Assembly (NCBI GenBank): GCA_963789785.1 | Contig: CAWBNC010000031.1 | Span: 62,001 to 126,000, forward strand | Origin: JAEULH01 sp963789785 | GTDB lineage: Bacteria > Pseudomonadota > Alphaproteobacteria > Rhodospirillales > Defluviicoccaceae | Length of the DNA: 64,000 nucleotides | Direction of reading: 5' to 3' | Shown here: piece after piece, positions 19,312 through 33,007 of the stretch | Position numbering within the stretch: the stretch's first letter is position 1 | How the letters are laid out: every line of letters begins with the position of its first letter | Notes under the pieces: generated by a model | Database searches by the model: none | Seen by the model: the letters and a program-made list of their open reading frames with translations, nothing else | What the model was told of the DNA's origin: nothing | Program-made: the position numbers and the translations under genes

Positions 19312-20514
19312 ATGGCCTTTCTCGCGCAACGTCTCGGTCGGATCAAGCCGTCGCCCACGATCGCGGTGACCCAGAAGGCGGCCGATCTGAAAGCCCAGGG
19401 GCGCGACGTCATCGGCCTCGGCGCCGGGGAGCCGGACTTCGACACGCCCGACCACATCAAGGCCGCGGCCAAGGCGGCGATCGATCGGGGCGAAACCAAG
19501 TACACGGCCGTTGCCGGCACGCCGGCGCTGCGTCAGGCCATCTCGGCGAAGTTCAAGCGCGAGAACGATCTCGACTACACGCCTGAGCAGATCACGGTGA
19601 ACTGCGGCGGCAAGCAGACGATCTACAACGCCATCGTCGCCACCGTCGAAGCGGGCGACGAGGTCGTCATCCCGGCGCCATACTGGGTGTCCTACCCCGA
19701 CATCGTCCTGCTCGCCGAGGGCCAGCCGGTGATCGTGCCGTGCCCGGCGGAGCGCAACTTCAAGCTCGATCCCGGCGACCTCGACCGCGCCATCACGCCC
19801 AGGACCAAGTGGCTGATCCTGAATTCGCCGTCGAACCCCACCGGCGCCGCCTACACCGCCGCGGAAATGAAGGCGATCACCGACGTGCTCGTTCGTCACC
19901 CCCACGTCTGGGTGATGACCGACGACATCTATGAGCACATCGTCTACGACGACTTCACCTTCGTCACCCCGGCGCAGGTCGAACCGCGTCTGTACGAGCG
20001 GACGCTGACGATGAACGGCTGTTCGAAGGCCTATGCGATGACCGGCTGGCGGGTCGGCTGCGGGGCTGGGCCCATCGAGCTGATCAAGGCGATGAACAAG
20101 GTCCAGTCGCAGAGCACCACGCATACCAGCTCGATCTCCCAGGCCGCCGGCGTCGCCGCGCTGAACGGACCGCAGGATTTCATCGCGGAAAACAACCGCG
20201 TCTTTCGCGAGCGCCGCGACATGGTCGTCGCCATGCTCAACGACGCTCCCGGCCTCTCCTGCCCGACGCCGGAGGGCGCCTTCTACGTCTATCCGTCGTG
20301 CGCCGGCGTGATCGGCAAAACCACGCCAGGCGGCCAGATCGTCCGCACCGACGACGACTTCATCACCTACCTTCTGGAGGCGGAAGGCGTCGCTGCGGTC
20401 CAGGGTTCCGCCTTCGGGCTTTCGCCCTGCTTCCGCGTCTCCTACGCGACCGCCACCGATCTGCTGAAAGAGGCCTGCGTGCGCATCCGCCAGGCCTGCA
20501 CCGCCCTCGTCTGA
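19312..20514 (+). CDS. aspC: Aspartate aminotransferase, class I PLP enzyme
   Basis: This 400-residue aminotransferase interconverts aspartate and oxaloacetate with glutamate/2-oxoglutarate. The PLP-binding Lys is Lys239 in MNGCSKAYAMTGWRVG. Other family features are GLGAGEPDFDTPDHI (35-49), KYTAVAGTPALRQAI, the NSPSNPTG motif (171-178) and DDIYEHIVYD. It resembles the alphaproteobacterial aspartate aminotransferases, some of which also use prephenate or aromatic substrates, so the exact range is open. It is a single gene, intact and probably monocistronic. Confidence 0.92.
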   Translation: MAFLAQRLGRIKPSPTIAVTQKAADLKAQGRDVIGLGAGEPDFDTPDHIKAAAKAAIDRGETKYTAVAGTPALRQAISAKFKRENDLDYTPEQITVNCGGKQTIYNAIVATVEAGDEVVIPAPYWVSYPDIVLLAEGQPVIVPCPAERNFKLDPGDLDRAITPRTKWLILNSPSNPTGAAYTAAEMKAITDVLVRHPHVWVMTDDIYEHIVYDDFTFVTPAQVEPRLYERTLTMNGCSKAYAMTGWRVGCGAGPIELIKAMNKVQSQSTTHTSSISQAAGVAALNGPQDFIAENNRVFRERRDMVVAMLNDAPGLSCPTPEGAFYVYPSCAGVIGKTTPGGQIVRTDDDFITYLLEAEGVAAVQGSAFGLSPCFRVSYATATDLLKEACVRIRQACTALV

Positions 20515-20623
20515 GCGTCGGGTTTTGCGCTTGATTCACCGTCTTGAGGCGGTAGGCTGACGCCATAACGTCATGTGGTGCGTCCGCGCGCCCGCCAAAA
20601 AGTCATGCCCCGGGAGAACGCTC

Positions 20624-22657
20624 GTGAGCACGAAATCGCCATCGCCACCGCGCTGCGCGGCGCTCGTCGGCCCGTACCTCAGCGGCAAGACCTCGCTGCT
20701 GGAAAGCATCCTGTCGCTCACCGGGGCGACGACCCGCAAGGGCAGCGTCCGCGACGGCAACACCGTCGGCGACGCCTCGGCTGAAGCCCGCGCGCGGCAG
20801 ATGAGCACCGAGCTCAATGTGGCTGTGACCGAGTATCTTGACGAAACCTGGACGTTTCTCGACTGCCCAGGCAACATCGAGCTGATTCAGGAGTCCTACA
20901 GCGCCCTCCTTGCCGCCGATATCGCTGTCCTGGTCTGCGAGCCGGCGCCGGAGAAGATCCTGACGGTGGCGCCGCTGCTTCGCTTTCTCGACGAGAACGG
21001 CATCCCCCACATCGTCTTCATCAACAAGATGGACCTGGCAGAGACAAGCGTGCGCGGCACGCTCGAGGCACTGCAGGGGCTGTCGACCCGGCCGCTGGTC
21101 TTGCGCGAGATCCCGCTGCGCGAGACGCAGGAGGAGATCACCGGCTTCGTCGACCTCGTCAGCGAGCGCGCCTTCCGCTGGACGCCGGGTCAGCGCTCGG
21201 AGCTCATCTCCGTGCCCGAGGAGGCGACCGAGCAGGAGCAGGAAGCGCGCCGGGAAATGCTGGAAGCGATCGCCGACTTCGACGACGATCTGCTCGAGAA
21301 ATTGCTCGAGGACGTGGTCCCTTCGACCGACGAGATCTACGCCGGGCTGAGCCGCGACCTCGCCCAGGATCTGATCGTCCCGGTGTTCTTCGGTTGCGCC
21401 GAGTCGATGCACGGCGTCAACCGGCTGATGAAGGCGCTGCGTCATGAGGCGCCCGAACCGGCCGCAACCGCGGCGCGCCTCGACGTTCCCGACGCGGACG
21501 AGCCGTGCGCGCGGATCTTCAGGAGCGTTCATGCCGCCCACACCGGCAAGCTGTCCTATGTGCGGGTCTGGCGCGGCGAGATCACCGACGGCACGACCCT
21601 GAACGGCGAGCGGGTGAGCGGCGTTAGCCGGCTGGTCGGCGCCCGGCTGGAGAAGAGGGCCGGCGCGGAAGCCGGCGAAGTGGTCGCACTTGGCCGCCTC
21701 GACAACGCCACGACCGGAGCCCTGCTGTCGCCGAGCGGCAAACTCACCGGCCCGCCGTGGCCGGCGCCGCTGAAGCCGCTGTTCGCGCTGGCGGTGCATG
21801 CCGAGCAGCGCGCCGATGAAGTGAAGCTCACCAGCGCTCTCGCCCGCCTTGTCGAGGAAGACCCGTCGCTGTCCTTCGGGCACGATCCGGACACCGGCGA
21901 GATGCTGCTGTGGGGCCAGGGCGAGATGCACTTATCGATCGCGCTGGACCGGCTGCGCAACCGCTACAACGTCCAGATGGTCTCGCACCGGCCGCAGATC
22001 CCCTACAAAGAGACGATCCGCGCCGCGGTCAGTCAGCACGCCCGGCACAAGAAACAGTCCGGCGGTCACGGCGAGTTCGGCGATGTCAACATCGACATCA
22101 AGCCGCTCCCGCGCGGCAGCGGCTTCGCTTTTTCCGACTCGATCACCGGCGGCGTTGTTCCCAAGCAGTACATCCCGGCGGTCGACGCCGGGGTGCGCGA
22201 ATACATGAACCGCGGCCCCCTCGGCTTTTCCGTGGTCGATGTCGCCGTGACCTTGACCGACGGCCAGTTCCACACCGTCGACAGCTCCGACATGGCCTTC
22301 CGCAAGGCGGCCCAGCAGGCAATGCGCGAGGGCATGCCGAAGTGCAATCCGGTCATCCTCGAGCCGATTTTCAACTTCAAGATTTCGGTGCCGTCGGAGT
22401 TCACCTCGCGGATACAGCGGCTGGTCAGCGGCCGGCGCGGCCAGATCCTCGGCTTCCAGGCGCGCACCGACTGGCAGGGCTGGGACGAGGTCTCGGTGCT
22501 GCTGCCCCAGGCGGAGATGTACGACCTGATCATCGAGCTGCGCTCGGCGACGCTGGGGGTCGGCACCTTCGAGTGGAGCTTCGATCACCTGCAGGAGCTG
22601 ACCGGCCGACTCGCCGACGACGTCATCGCTCAGCGCGCGGCGCAGCAGGCGTCCTGA
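20624..22657 (+). CDS. Elongation factor G-like GTPase (EF-G paralogue)
   Basis: This 677-residue translational GTPase has a Walker A region GPYLSGKTS (16-24), the G3 DCPG and the G4 NKMD. EF-G-like later domains follow, including a domain IV-type stretch (SGGHGEFGDVNIDIKPL, GVVPKQYIPAVDAG). I prefer the GTG at 20624, which follows a GGGAG site, over the upstream ATG at 20573. The loop sequence is divergent and the gene stands apart from ribosomal protein and tufA genes. It is therefore an EF-G paralogue rather than the main FusA; roles in recycling or stress are possible but not shown. Confidence 0.85.
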   Translation: MSTKSPSPPRCAALVGPYLSGKTSLLESILSLTGATTRKGSVRDGNTVGDASAEARARQMSTELNVAVTEYLDETWTFLDCPGNIELIQESYSALLAADIAVLVCEPAPEKILTVAPLLRFLDENGIPHIVFINKMDLAETSVRGTLEALQGLSTRPLVLREIPLRETQEEITGFVDLVSERAFRWTPGQRSELISVPEEATEQEQEARREMLEAIADFDDDLLEKLLEDVVPSTDEIYAGLSRDLAQDLIVPVFFGCAESMHGVNRLMKALRHEAPEPAATAARLDVPDADEPCARIFRSVHAAHTGKLSYVRVWRGEITDGTTLNGERVSGVSRLVGARLEKRAGAEAGEVVALGRLDNATTGALLSPSGKLTGPPWPAPLKPLFALAVHAEQRADEVKLTSALARLVEEDPSLSFGHDPDTGEMLLWGQGEMHLSIALDRLRNRYNVQMVSHRPQIPYKETIRAAVSQHARHKKQSGGHGEFGDVNIDIKPLPRGSGFAFSDSITGGVVPKQYIPAVDAGVREYMNRGPLGFSVVDVAVTLTDGQFHTVDSSDMAFRKAAQQAMREGMPKCNPVILEPIFNFKISVPSEFTSRIQRLVSGRRGQILGFQARTDWQGWDEVSVLLPQAEMYDLIIELRSATLGVGTFEWSFDHLQELTGRLADDVIAQRAAQQAS

Positions 22658-22714
22658 CAAACGCGCGCTGCGCGTCGACCGGGATCCGACCACGAACGAC
22701 GCGAAGGGATCCCG

Positions 22715-23527
22715 GTGAACGCGGTCGTCGCATACTTTTCGAGCCTGTCGCCGATCTACGCGGGGAGCCTCGCCAGTCTGATCGCGAGCCTCGCCACCGG
22801 CCTCGGCGCTCTGCCGGTCCTGCTGATCCGGACAGCGTCGCGCCGTCTCCAGGACGTCCTGCTCGGCGGCTCGGCCGGCATCATGCTGGCCGCCGTCTCG
22901 TTCTCGTTGATCATCCCCGGCCTGGACGCGGGATCGGCGCAAATGGGCAGCGTGCTGGGCGGCGGCATCCTCGTCGGCCTCGGAATGATTGTCGGCGCGG
23001 GCGGCATCTGGCTTGCCCACCGCTACCTGCCGCACGAGCATTTCTTCCTGGATCATGAGCATCACTCCCCAAGTGCGGTGCGGCGCATTTGGCTCTTCGT
23101 CTTCGCCATCACCCTGCACAATTTCCCGGAAGGCGCGGCGGTCGGAGTCGGCTTCGGCGGCGGCAACGTCGCCAACGGCCTCGCGCTGATGGGAGGGATC
23201 TTCCTGCAGAACCTGCCCGAGGGTTTCGTCGTCGCCCTGGCGCTCCTCAGCCTCAACTACAGTCGCGTTAACGCCGTGCTGGTCGCGCTCGCGACCGGCG
23301 TCGTCGAGACGTTCGGCGGGCTGACCGGCGCGTGGTTCGTCTCGTTGTCGCAGACCTTTCTGCCCATAGGGCTGTCGGGAGCGGCGGGCGCCATGCTGTT
23401 CGTCATCAGCCACGAGATCATCCCCGAGACCCACGGCAACGGCCACGAGTCCGAGTCCACCTTCGGCCTGGTGGCCGGCTTCGCGGTCATGATGATCCTC
23501 GACGTTCTCACCGCCGGGCTCGTCTGA
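22715..23527 (+). CDS. ZIP-family metal transporter
   Basis: This 270-residue inner-membrane protein starts at GTG 22715 and has about eight hydrophobic segments. The ZIP metal-site motif HNFPEG is at 135-140, with a second LQNLPEG further on. A His-rich cytoplasmic-type loop (HEHFFLDHEHH, 107-117) and ISHEIIPETHGNGHE could bind incoming metal. The likely substrates are zinc or other divalent metals. It starts 57 bp after the EF-G-like gene and may be co-transcribed with it. A hairpin lies just downstream. Confidence 0.88.
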   Translation: MNAVVAYFSSLSPIYAGSLASLIASLATGLGALPVLLIRTASRRLQDVLLGGSAGIMLAAVSFSLIIPGLDAGSAQMGSVLGGGILVGLGMIVGAGGIWLAHRYLPHEHFFLDHEHHSPSAVRRIWLFVFAITLHNFPEGAAVGVGFGGGNVANGLALMGGIFLQNLPEGFVVALALLSLNYSRVNAVLVALATGVVETFGGLTGAWFVSLSQTFLPIGLSGAAGAMLFVISHEIIPETHGNGHESESTFGLVAGFAVMMILDVLTAGLV

Positions 23528-23538
23528 TTGCGGCGCAG

Positions 23539-23566
23539 AAAAAAAGCCGGGCTAAAAAGCCCGGCT
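23539..23566 (-). terminator. Intrinsic terminator, strongest on the minus strand
   Basis: A perfect 9-bp stem (AGCCGGGCT 23545-23553, AGCCCGGCT 23558-23566) encloses an AAAA loop. On the minus strand it is followed by an unbroken run of seven T, the classical intrinsic terminator form. It lies 19 bp beyond the stop of a short minus-strand frame. On the plus strand it follows the ZIP gene but lacks a T tract, so there it can only be a weak terminator. Confidence 0.8.
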
Positions 23567-23585
23567 CAAGTCCAACAGGGAGGCT

Positions 23586-23672
23586 TCACGTCTGGGAGAC
23601 GTAGGACCCGTTCGGAAACGAGCCCCTTTTTCGAGCGTTGCACTCGAAAACCATGAAACTCTTCGGTGTCAC
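23586..23672 (-). CDS. Candidate very small protein ending at a strong terminator
   Basis: A short minus-strand frame ends at 23586 and is followed by a T7 intrinsic terminator. Something is therefore transcribed leftward here, and no larger gene on this strand is nearby. From a GTG at 23672 the product has 28 residues; an ATG at 23654 gives 22; a TTG at 23678 is also possible. The readable part, FMVFECNARKRGSFPNGSY, has protein-like composition. No clear ribosome-binding site was found, so the RNA itself could be the product. It is a weak call, recorded because of the terminator. Confidence 0.35.
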   Translation of the reverse strand: MTPKSFMVFECNARKRGSFPNGSYVSQT

Positions 23673-23909
23673 GATCAACTCGATTGCTGCACCGCAACAC
23701 CATAGTTCGCTTATATAGCGCCACTCACGCGACGTTGCAAACCAAAAAATGTGCACTGCACATATGCGGTACGCGCATGACGGCTGAGGCCTGGAGGCAA
23801 TTTTTGCCAGCCGACTTTTCGCTGTTGTGGCGAAAGTGGTGAGTGCCGGCCGGCGTCGGAGGTTGCCGCGATTTGCCGCCTTGCCGGAACCAGCAGCGAG
23901 GTAGTGCAT

Positions 23910-25265
23910 ATGCAGAAGGTGCGCACAACTGGGCCAGGCTTCGGTCGGGCGAAGCGGCGGGCGCGGCAGGGACAAGTGGCCGACGCGTCGGCCGGTGCGC
24001 TGGTCGAAGTGGAGGTGACCCGGCTCGGCCGCCGCGGCGATGGCCTGGCCGTCGGCCCCGATGGGGAAACGTTGTTCATTCCCAAGAGCCTGCCGGGCGA
24101 TCGGCTGCGGGTGCGGCCCGGCCCGGCCCACGGCGACGGCCAGACCGCCGCAATCGTCGACATTCTCCAGCCCGGCCCCGGCCGGACCGCGCCGCCGTGC
24201 CCCCACTTCGACCGGTGTGGCGGTTGCGCCCTGCAGCATCTTCGCGACGACGACTATATCGGCTGGAAGGTCGGGCAGCTGCGGCTGGCGCTGGACCGGG
24301 CCGGCTTCGGCGGCTCGCGGTAGCGCCGCCGGTGCGCATCCCGCCCGGCGCCCGCCGGCGCGCGACCTTCACCGCCGTCCGGGCGGCCGCGGCCGGGTCT
24401 CGCGTCCGCATCGGCTTCGCCGCCGCCCGCAGCCACGACATCGTCGATCTGGCCGTCTGTCCGGTGGTCGATCCGGAGATCGCGGCTCTCATCGCGAAAG
24501 TGCGCGATGTCCTCGCCGACACGCTCGCGCCCGGCGGCCAGACGCGGGTCGCGGTCAGCCGGCTCGACAGCGGCCTCGATGTCGTCTTCGACTGGCCGGA
24601 ACCGCCGCCGTTGGAGCTGCGCCAACGCTGGTCCCGCTTTGCCGGCGACGCCGGGCTGGCCCGGCTCTCGTGGCGGCGCGGCCCGACGGCGCCGGCCGAA
24701 CCTGTCGTCCAGCACCGCCCGGCCGTCGTCGTTTATGCCGGGACCGCCGTCGCCGTTCCGCCAGGCGCCTTTCTGCAGGCCAGCAGCCTTGGCGAAGCCG
24801 CGCTCAGCGAAGCGGTGCTCGCGGCAACGGCGCAGGTGCACGCCGTCGCCGATCTGTTCTGCGGCCTCGGCGCCTTCACCCTTCCGCTTGCCGCCGCAGG
24901 GAAGAAGGTTCACGCCGTCGACGCCGATGGCGCGGCCGTTGCGGCGCTGTCCGTGGCCGCGCGCGGCCTGCCCCGGATCACGACCGAAGTGCGCAATCTC
25001 TTCGCCCGACCGCTGGAGCCGGACGAATGCGGCCGGTTCGATGCGGTGGTGTTCGATCCGCCGCGGGCCGGCGCCCGCGCCCAGGCGGCGGCATTGGCGA
25101 CATCCGACGTGGCCGTGGCGGTCGCGATCTCGTGCAATCCCGAGACCTTCATCCGCGACGCGCGGATCCTCGCCGCCGGCGGCTTCCGCCTCGAGACCGT
25201 GACGCCGGTCGACCAGTTCCTCTGGTCGCCGCATCTCGAACTCGCCGCCGATCTTCACGCGCTGA
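23910..25265 (+). CDS. RlmD/TrmA-family RNA (uracil-5-)-methyltransferase, frameshifted
   Basis: This is a SAM-dependent methyltransferase that modifies uridine in rRNA or tRNA. An N-terminal TRAM-like part (VEVEVTRLGRRGDG) is followed by iron-sulfur cysteines (CPHFDRCGGCALQ). The frame then stops at 24321-24323 and resumes in another frame with VAPPVRIPPG; one missing base near 24317-24320 explains it. The C-terminal part shows the SAM site (DLFCGLGAFTLPLA), FDPPRAG, and the catalytic ISCNPETF. The second frame fails to stop and runs into the next gene; a further indel would put the stop at about 25265, which fits family length. ATG 23910 follows a GCGAGG site. The cluster favours RlmD over TrmA. 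Confidence 0.8.
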
Positions 25266-25359
25266 GCCTTCGCGCCCGACCCTCTTCAGGCGTCCCTCGC
25301 CAGCGGCCGCGGCTTGACCTACTTTCGCTAACAGCCGATGGGTTCGGCTGGGAGGAAAC

Positions 25360-28385
<3,026 letters not shown>

Positions 28386-29686
28386 GGAGCGCCCGTGGCG
28401 GCCGGATCGACTGGGGGCAAGCATACGCAAATTACGCGGAGGCCGCCAAGCACACCGCTCATGCGTCCGCCAATAAGGTGCCCCTGTTTCCGACGCCGCG
28501 CCCGACGGCCGTGGATCGCCAGCTGCATATTGAACGGCTTGCGACCGCGCTGAGCAATGGAACCGCCAAGGACAAGCTCGTAGAAATGGTCGACGCGGAT
28601 GTCCTTCGCAGGACTGGCGTCGATATTGGCGGCAAGTTCTTCGCGAACGGCGAGACGTTCGGCGTTCGGGTGCCGGTTTCCGGTTACTTCAGTCCCGAGT
28701 TCACTCTCTTTGTTCGCAAGTTGATGCTCAAGGGCGCCCGCATCGTCCCCATCACGGAACACGGAGAAGAGCCCGTCCTTACGGCGTGACCACAGTTGCT
28801 CCGTTTGCCGACCCGGCGTTGAACGCGCTGCAGATCACGGAAGGAATCGCCCGTCTGGGCCGGCAGTTCCTCACGCCCGCCCAGCGCGACAGGTACGATG
28901 AAAGGCGTAACGCCGCTGTAGCGCAAGGCGCCGAGGCCGTTCCTCCCGAGATGGACCCGGTCGGCGAGTACACCAGCTTCCTGCAAAACCCGACGAGCCT
29001 GCGCGACCTCGTTCGCGACAGCTATCCCCGTCCCAAGCAAGGCGAGGGCGTTCGGGAGGATTTCGCGGCGCGCCTCCATCCCGACTTGGTGGCGTTCGAT
29101 ACGTTCGCCGGCATGGCCTGGGTCGGCGGCGGCGGAGCGATCGGCCTTCGGAAATAACACGCGCGACTGGGGGCTGCTCGAGGCGTTCGTCAAGGGCGGC
29201 AAGCCGGTGGCGTGCATCTGCTACGGCTCGATCGCTCTTGCCCAGGTCAGGGATTCGCTTACGGGCGCTTACCTTCTGCGAGGTCATTTCGCAACCGGCC
29301 ACGGTGACGCCGACAATTACACCGAGAACACGGCGACCATGAACCCGGACGGCACCTACTATCCGTCCATTAGCGGTGCTGCGCCGATCAACCTCAGCGA
29401 CATGCTAAAGCAGGCGATCGGGCCGGAGGACGGAGGATATGTCATGGAGCTCGGTCAGGCGCCCATGGCGGTTATGAGCGGCGGCGCGATCATCACTGGC
29501 AACACCGTGGAGGATGGAGACAGTGCGGCGGACCTGTTGCTGGCCAGCCGGCTGGGTGATCTGAAAGGCGACTACTTCATCGCTGGCGACGGGCGCGGAC
29601 GCCATTTGACAAAGGACGACCCTGCGGTCGAGCGCATCGCGCAACTGTGAAGGGGCGGGGGCCGCGTCATGGCGACGACCGTGCTC

Positions 29687-29758
29687 CTACGCCAAGCGCG
29701 ACAAGACCTTCTCCACGAGGACGAAGACGGCGATGGCCGCGACCCGGGATAGGTTCAT
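29687..29758 (-). pseudogene. Possible relic of a DUF2182-type membrane protein C-terminus
   Basis: A minus-strand stretch of 23 residues (AAIAVFVLVEKVLSRLA at its end) resembles the last helix of DUF2182-type integral membrane proteins as I remember them. No upstream frame continues the match. It could be a decayed end or chance; confidence is low. Confidence 0.2.
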
Positions 29759-29863
29759 GAGCCCGGCGCCCGGCCGCAGCCTATGGTATAGTCGCCTGGA
29801 CCGACAGACGTGGCGGCATGATCCAGGCCACGCAGGGAACGACGGGGACGGCGACAGCGGGTT

Positions 29864-30530
29864 ATGCGCCTGCATGCGGACCTTGCCGAACGGGCCGTGA
29901 GTTTCGCCGACGAGGCGGAGTGGACGGCGTCGCCGATTTCCGGCGTCGAGCTGCGGATGCTCGAGCGCGACGGCGACGAGGCGGCGAGGGCGACCAGCAT
30001 CGTCCGCTATCGGCCGAACACCCGGCTTAGGAGCCATGAGCACGCGCCGGGTGAGGAGATCCTGGTCCTGAACGGCGCATTCGCCGACGAAGCTGGTGCG
30101 TATTCGCGCGGGACCTACGTCCGCAACCCGCCGGGATCGGAATTCGAGTCGTGGAGCGAAGGCGGCTGTGTCCTTTTTGTCAAGCTGCGTCAGTTTCACC
30201 CCGACGATCGTGCGCGGGTCGTCGTCGATACCCACGCAGAGGAGTGGTTTCCCGGCCTGTCGCGGGGCATCGGCGTACTGCCGCTGCACGGCTTCGGCAG
30301 CGAGCGCGTCTCGCTGGTGCGTTATGCGCCCCAGAACTCGGTTTGCTCCCCATGATCATCCCGGCGGCGAGGAGATCCTGGTGGTGGACGGCGCCGTCGA
30401 GGACGAGGAGGGCCGCTACGCGGCCGGTTCCTGGCTGCGCAATCCGCCGTGCAGCCGGCATGCGCCGTTCAGCCTCGAAGGCTGCCTGCTTTATGTGAAG
30501 ATCGGCCATCTTCCGGCGGTCGTCGCATAA
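29864..30530 (+). CDS. Two-cupin ChrR-like protein, frameshifted
   Basis: Two similar cupin half-domains are present. The first has SHEHAPGEEILVLNG and YVRNPPGSEF; the second has APHDHPGGEEILVVDG and WLRNPPCSRHAPFS. They resemble the metal-binding cupin of ChrR anti-sigma factors, but no N-terminal sigma-binding zinc domain is present. The His and Glu residues of each motif would bind a divalent metal. The frame breaks in the CCCC run at 30328-30331; deleting one C joins both domains into a 221-residue protein. The start is ATG 29864. No sigma factor gene is adjacent. The role is unknown: possibly a metal-dependent enzyme or sensor. Confidence 0.75.
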
Positions 30531-30632
30531 GCCGGACGTGCAGAGGTGGCCGCCCGTCGCAGATGCTTTCCAAAGAGCGGGACGTAGACGGGACAGATCG
30601 TGTGCTAGCTAAAGGCCGCGGGCCGTCGCCGC

Positions 30633-30661
30633 TTGTCACCACTGCGGACGGGGTCTATAAG
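30633..30661 (+). promoter_or_regulatory. Likely sigma-70-type promoter of ndk
   Basis: TTGTCA (30633-30638) and TATAAG (30656-30661) are separated by exactly 17 bp, close to the housekeeping consensus. The pair lies about 105 bp upstream of the ndk start on the same strand, with no gene between. Confidence 0.55.
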
Positions 30662-30766
30662 GCCGCGTCCCTGCGGCAGGCGCACGCTTGGCGCCGGTGG
30701 ACACAAGCACCGCCTGACGGGGCTTGCACGAGCGGATTTCCAATTGATCGCAAGAAAAAGGGGACT

Positions 30767-31195
30767 ATGGCCATGGCCGCGGAACGGACGCTGTCCATCA
30801 TCAAGCCCGACGCGACGGCGCGCAATGTGACCGGAAAGATCATCGCCATGTTCGAAGAGGGCGGATTGCGGGTGGTCGCGCAAAAGCGGCTGCACCTGAC
30901 AAAGGCGATGGCCGAGCAGTTCTACGCCGTGCATGCCGAGCGCTCATTTTATGAAGAGCTGGTGGAATACATGATGTCGGGACCGGTGGTCGCGCAGGTT
31001 CTCGAAGGCGAGAACGCCATCGCGCGCAACCGCGAGATCATGGGGGCGACCAACCCGGCCAGTGCCGTCGGGGGGACCGTGCGCCACGCCTTCGGCCAGA
31101 ACGTGCAGGAAAACGCCGTACACGGGTCGGACTCGCCGGAAAACGCGGCGAACGAGATCAGCTTTTTCTTCAGCGATATCGAGATCGTCGGCTAA
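30767..31195 (+). CDS. ndk: Nucleoside diphosphate kinase
   Basis: This 142-residue enzyme passes phosphate from ATP to nucleoside diphosphates through a phosphohistidine. The catalytic His is His119 in NAVHGSDS. Other landmarks are RTLSIIKPDA (7-16), NPASAVGGTVRHAFG and the C-terminal EISFFFSDIEIV. ATG 30767 follows an AGGGG site; an ATG at 30773 is also possible. The gene is intact and probably transcribed from the promoter at 30633-30661. Confidence 0.96.
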   Translation: MAMAAERTLSIIKPDATARNVTGKIIAMFEEGGLRVVAQKRLHLTKAMAEQFYAVHAERSFYEELVEYMMSGPVVAQVLEGENAIARNREIMGATNPASAVGGTVRHAFGQNVQENAVHGSDSPENAANEISFFFSDIEIVG

Positions 31196-31224
31196 GGCGC
31201 TTCCTGCGTTACACCCGCGGCGGC

Positions 31225-31880
31225 TTATCCCCGCGGGTTGGTCAGCGACACTTCGTCATGGGCCGCGCCGAGAACGCAAACGCGGGCGCCCACGACGCGC
31301 ACCCGCGCCTCGGCGATCAGGCGGACAGCCAGCGGGTAGATCCGGTGTTCCTCGCTGAGAACCCGGGCTGCGAGGCTGTCGGGATCGTCATCGTCGAAAA
31401 CGGGAACGACGGCCTGGACGATGATCGGCCCGTCGTCCATGGCCGGGCGCACGAAGTGCACGGTGCAGCCGCTGAAGCGGGCTCCGTACGCGAGGACCTG
31501 CTCGTGCACGTGCAAACCGCGGAAGGCCGGAAGCAGCGACGGGTGGATGTTGATCAGGCGGTCCCACCAGGTCTCGACGAACGCGCCGGTGAGCAGCCGC
31601 ATGAAGCCGGCAAGACAGACAAGGTGGCAGTCTGACGCGCGCAGCGTTTCGGTGAGCGCCCGCTCGAACGCTTCGCGCGAGGGGTAGGCTGTGTGCTCGA
31701 CCACCCGGGTCGCAAGACCTGCCGCCGCCGCCCGCTCGAGGCCGTAGGCGCCCGCGATGTTGGAGATGACGAGCACGATCTCGGCGGGGTAATCGGACTG
31801 GTCCGCCGCCTCGATGAGCGCCTGCAGGTTGCTGCCGCGGCCGGAAATCAGCACCCCGATCCGAAGTCTCGGCCCACCCG

Positions 31881-31893
<13 letters not shown>
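31225..31893 (-). CDS. purN: Phosphoribosylglycinamide formyltransferase PurN
   Basis: This 222-residue enzyme transfers the formyl group from 10-formyl-tetrahydrofolate to GAR in purine synthesis. Family motifs are ISGRGSNLQAL near the N-terminus, the catalytic NIHPSLLPAFRGLH, and CTVHFV followed by the MDDGPII region with the catalytic Asp. Its start overlaps the end of purM by 13 bp, so translation is probably coupled. purM-purN is a common pair. Confidence 0.95.
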
Positions 31894-32945
<1,052 letters not shown>

Positions 32946-33007
32946 GTTTTCCTCCGGCCGACATGCTAGAACGGGCTCCGACCATAATGGATCCGAGGCC
33001 TCATGCA

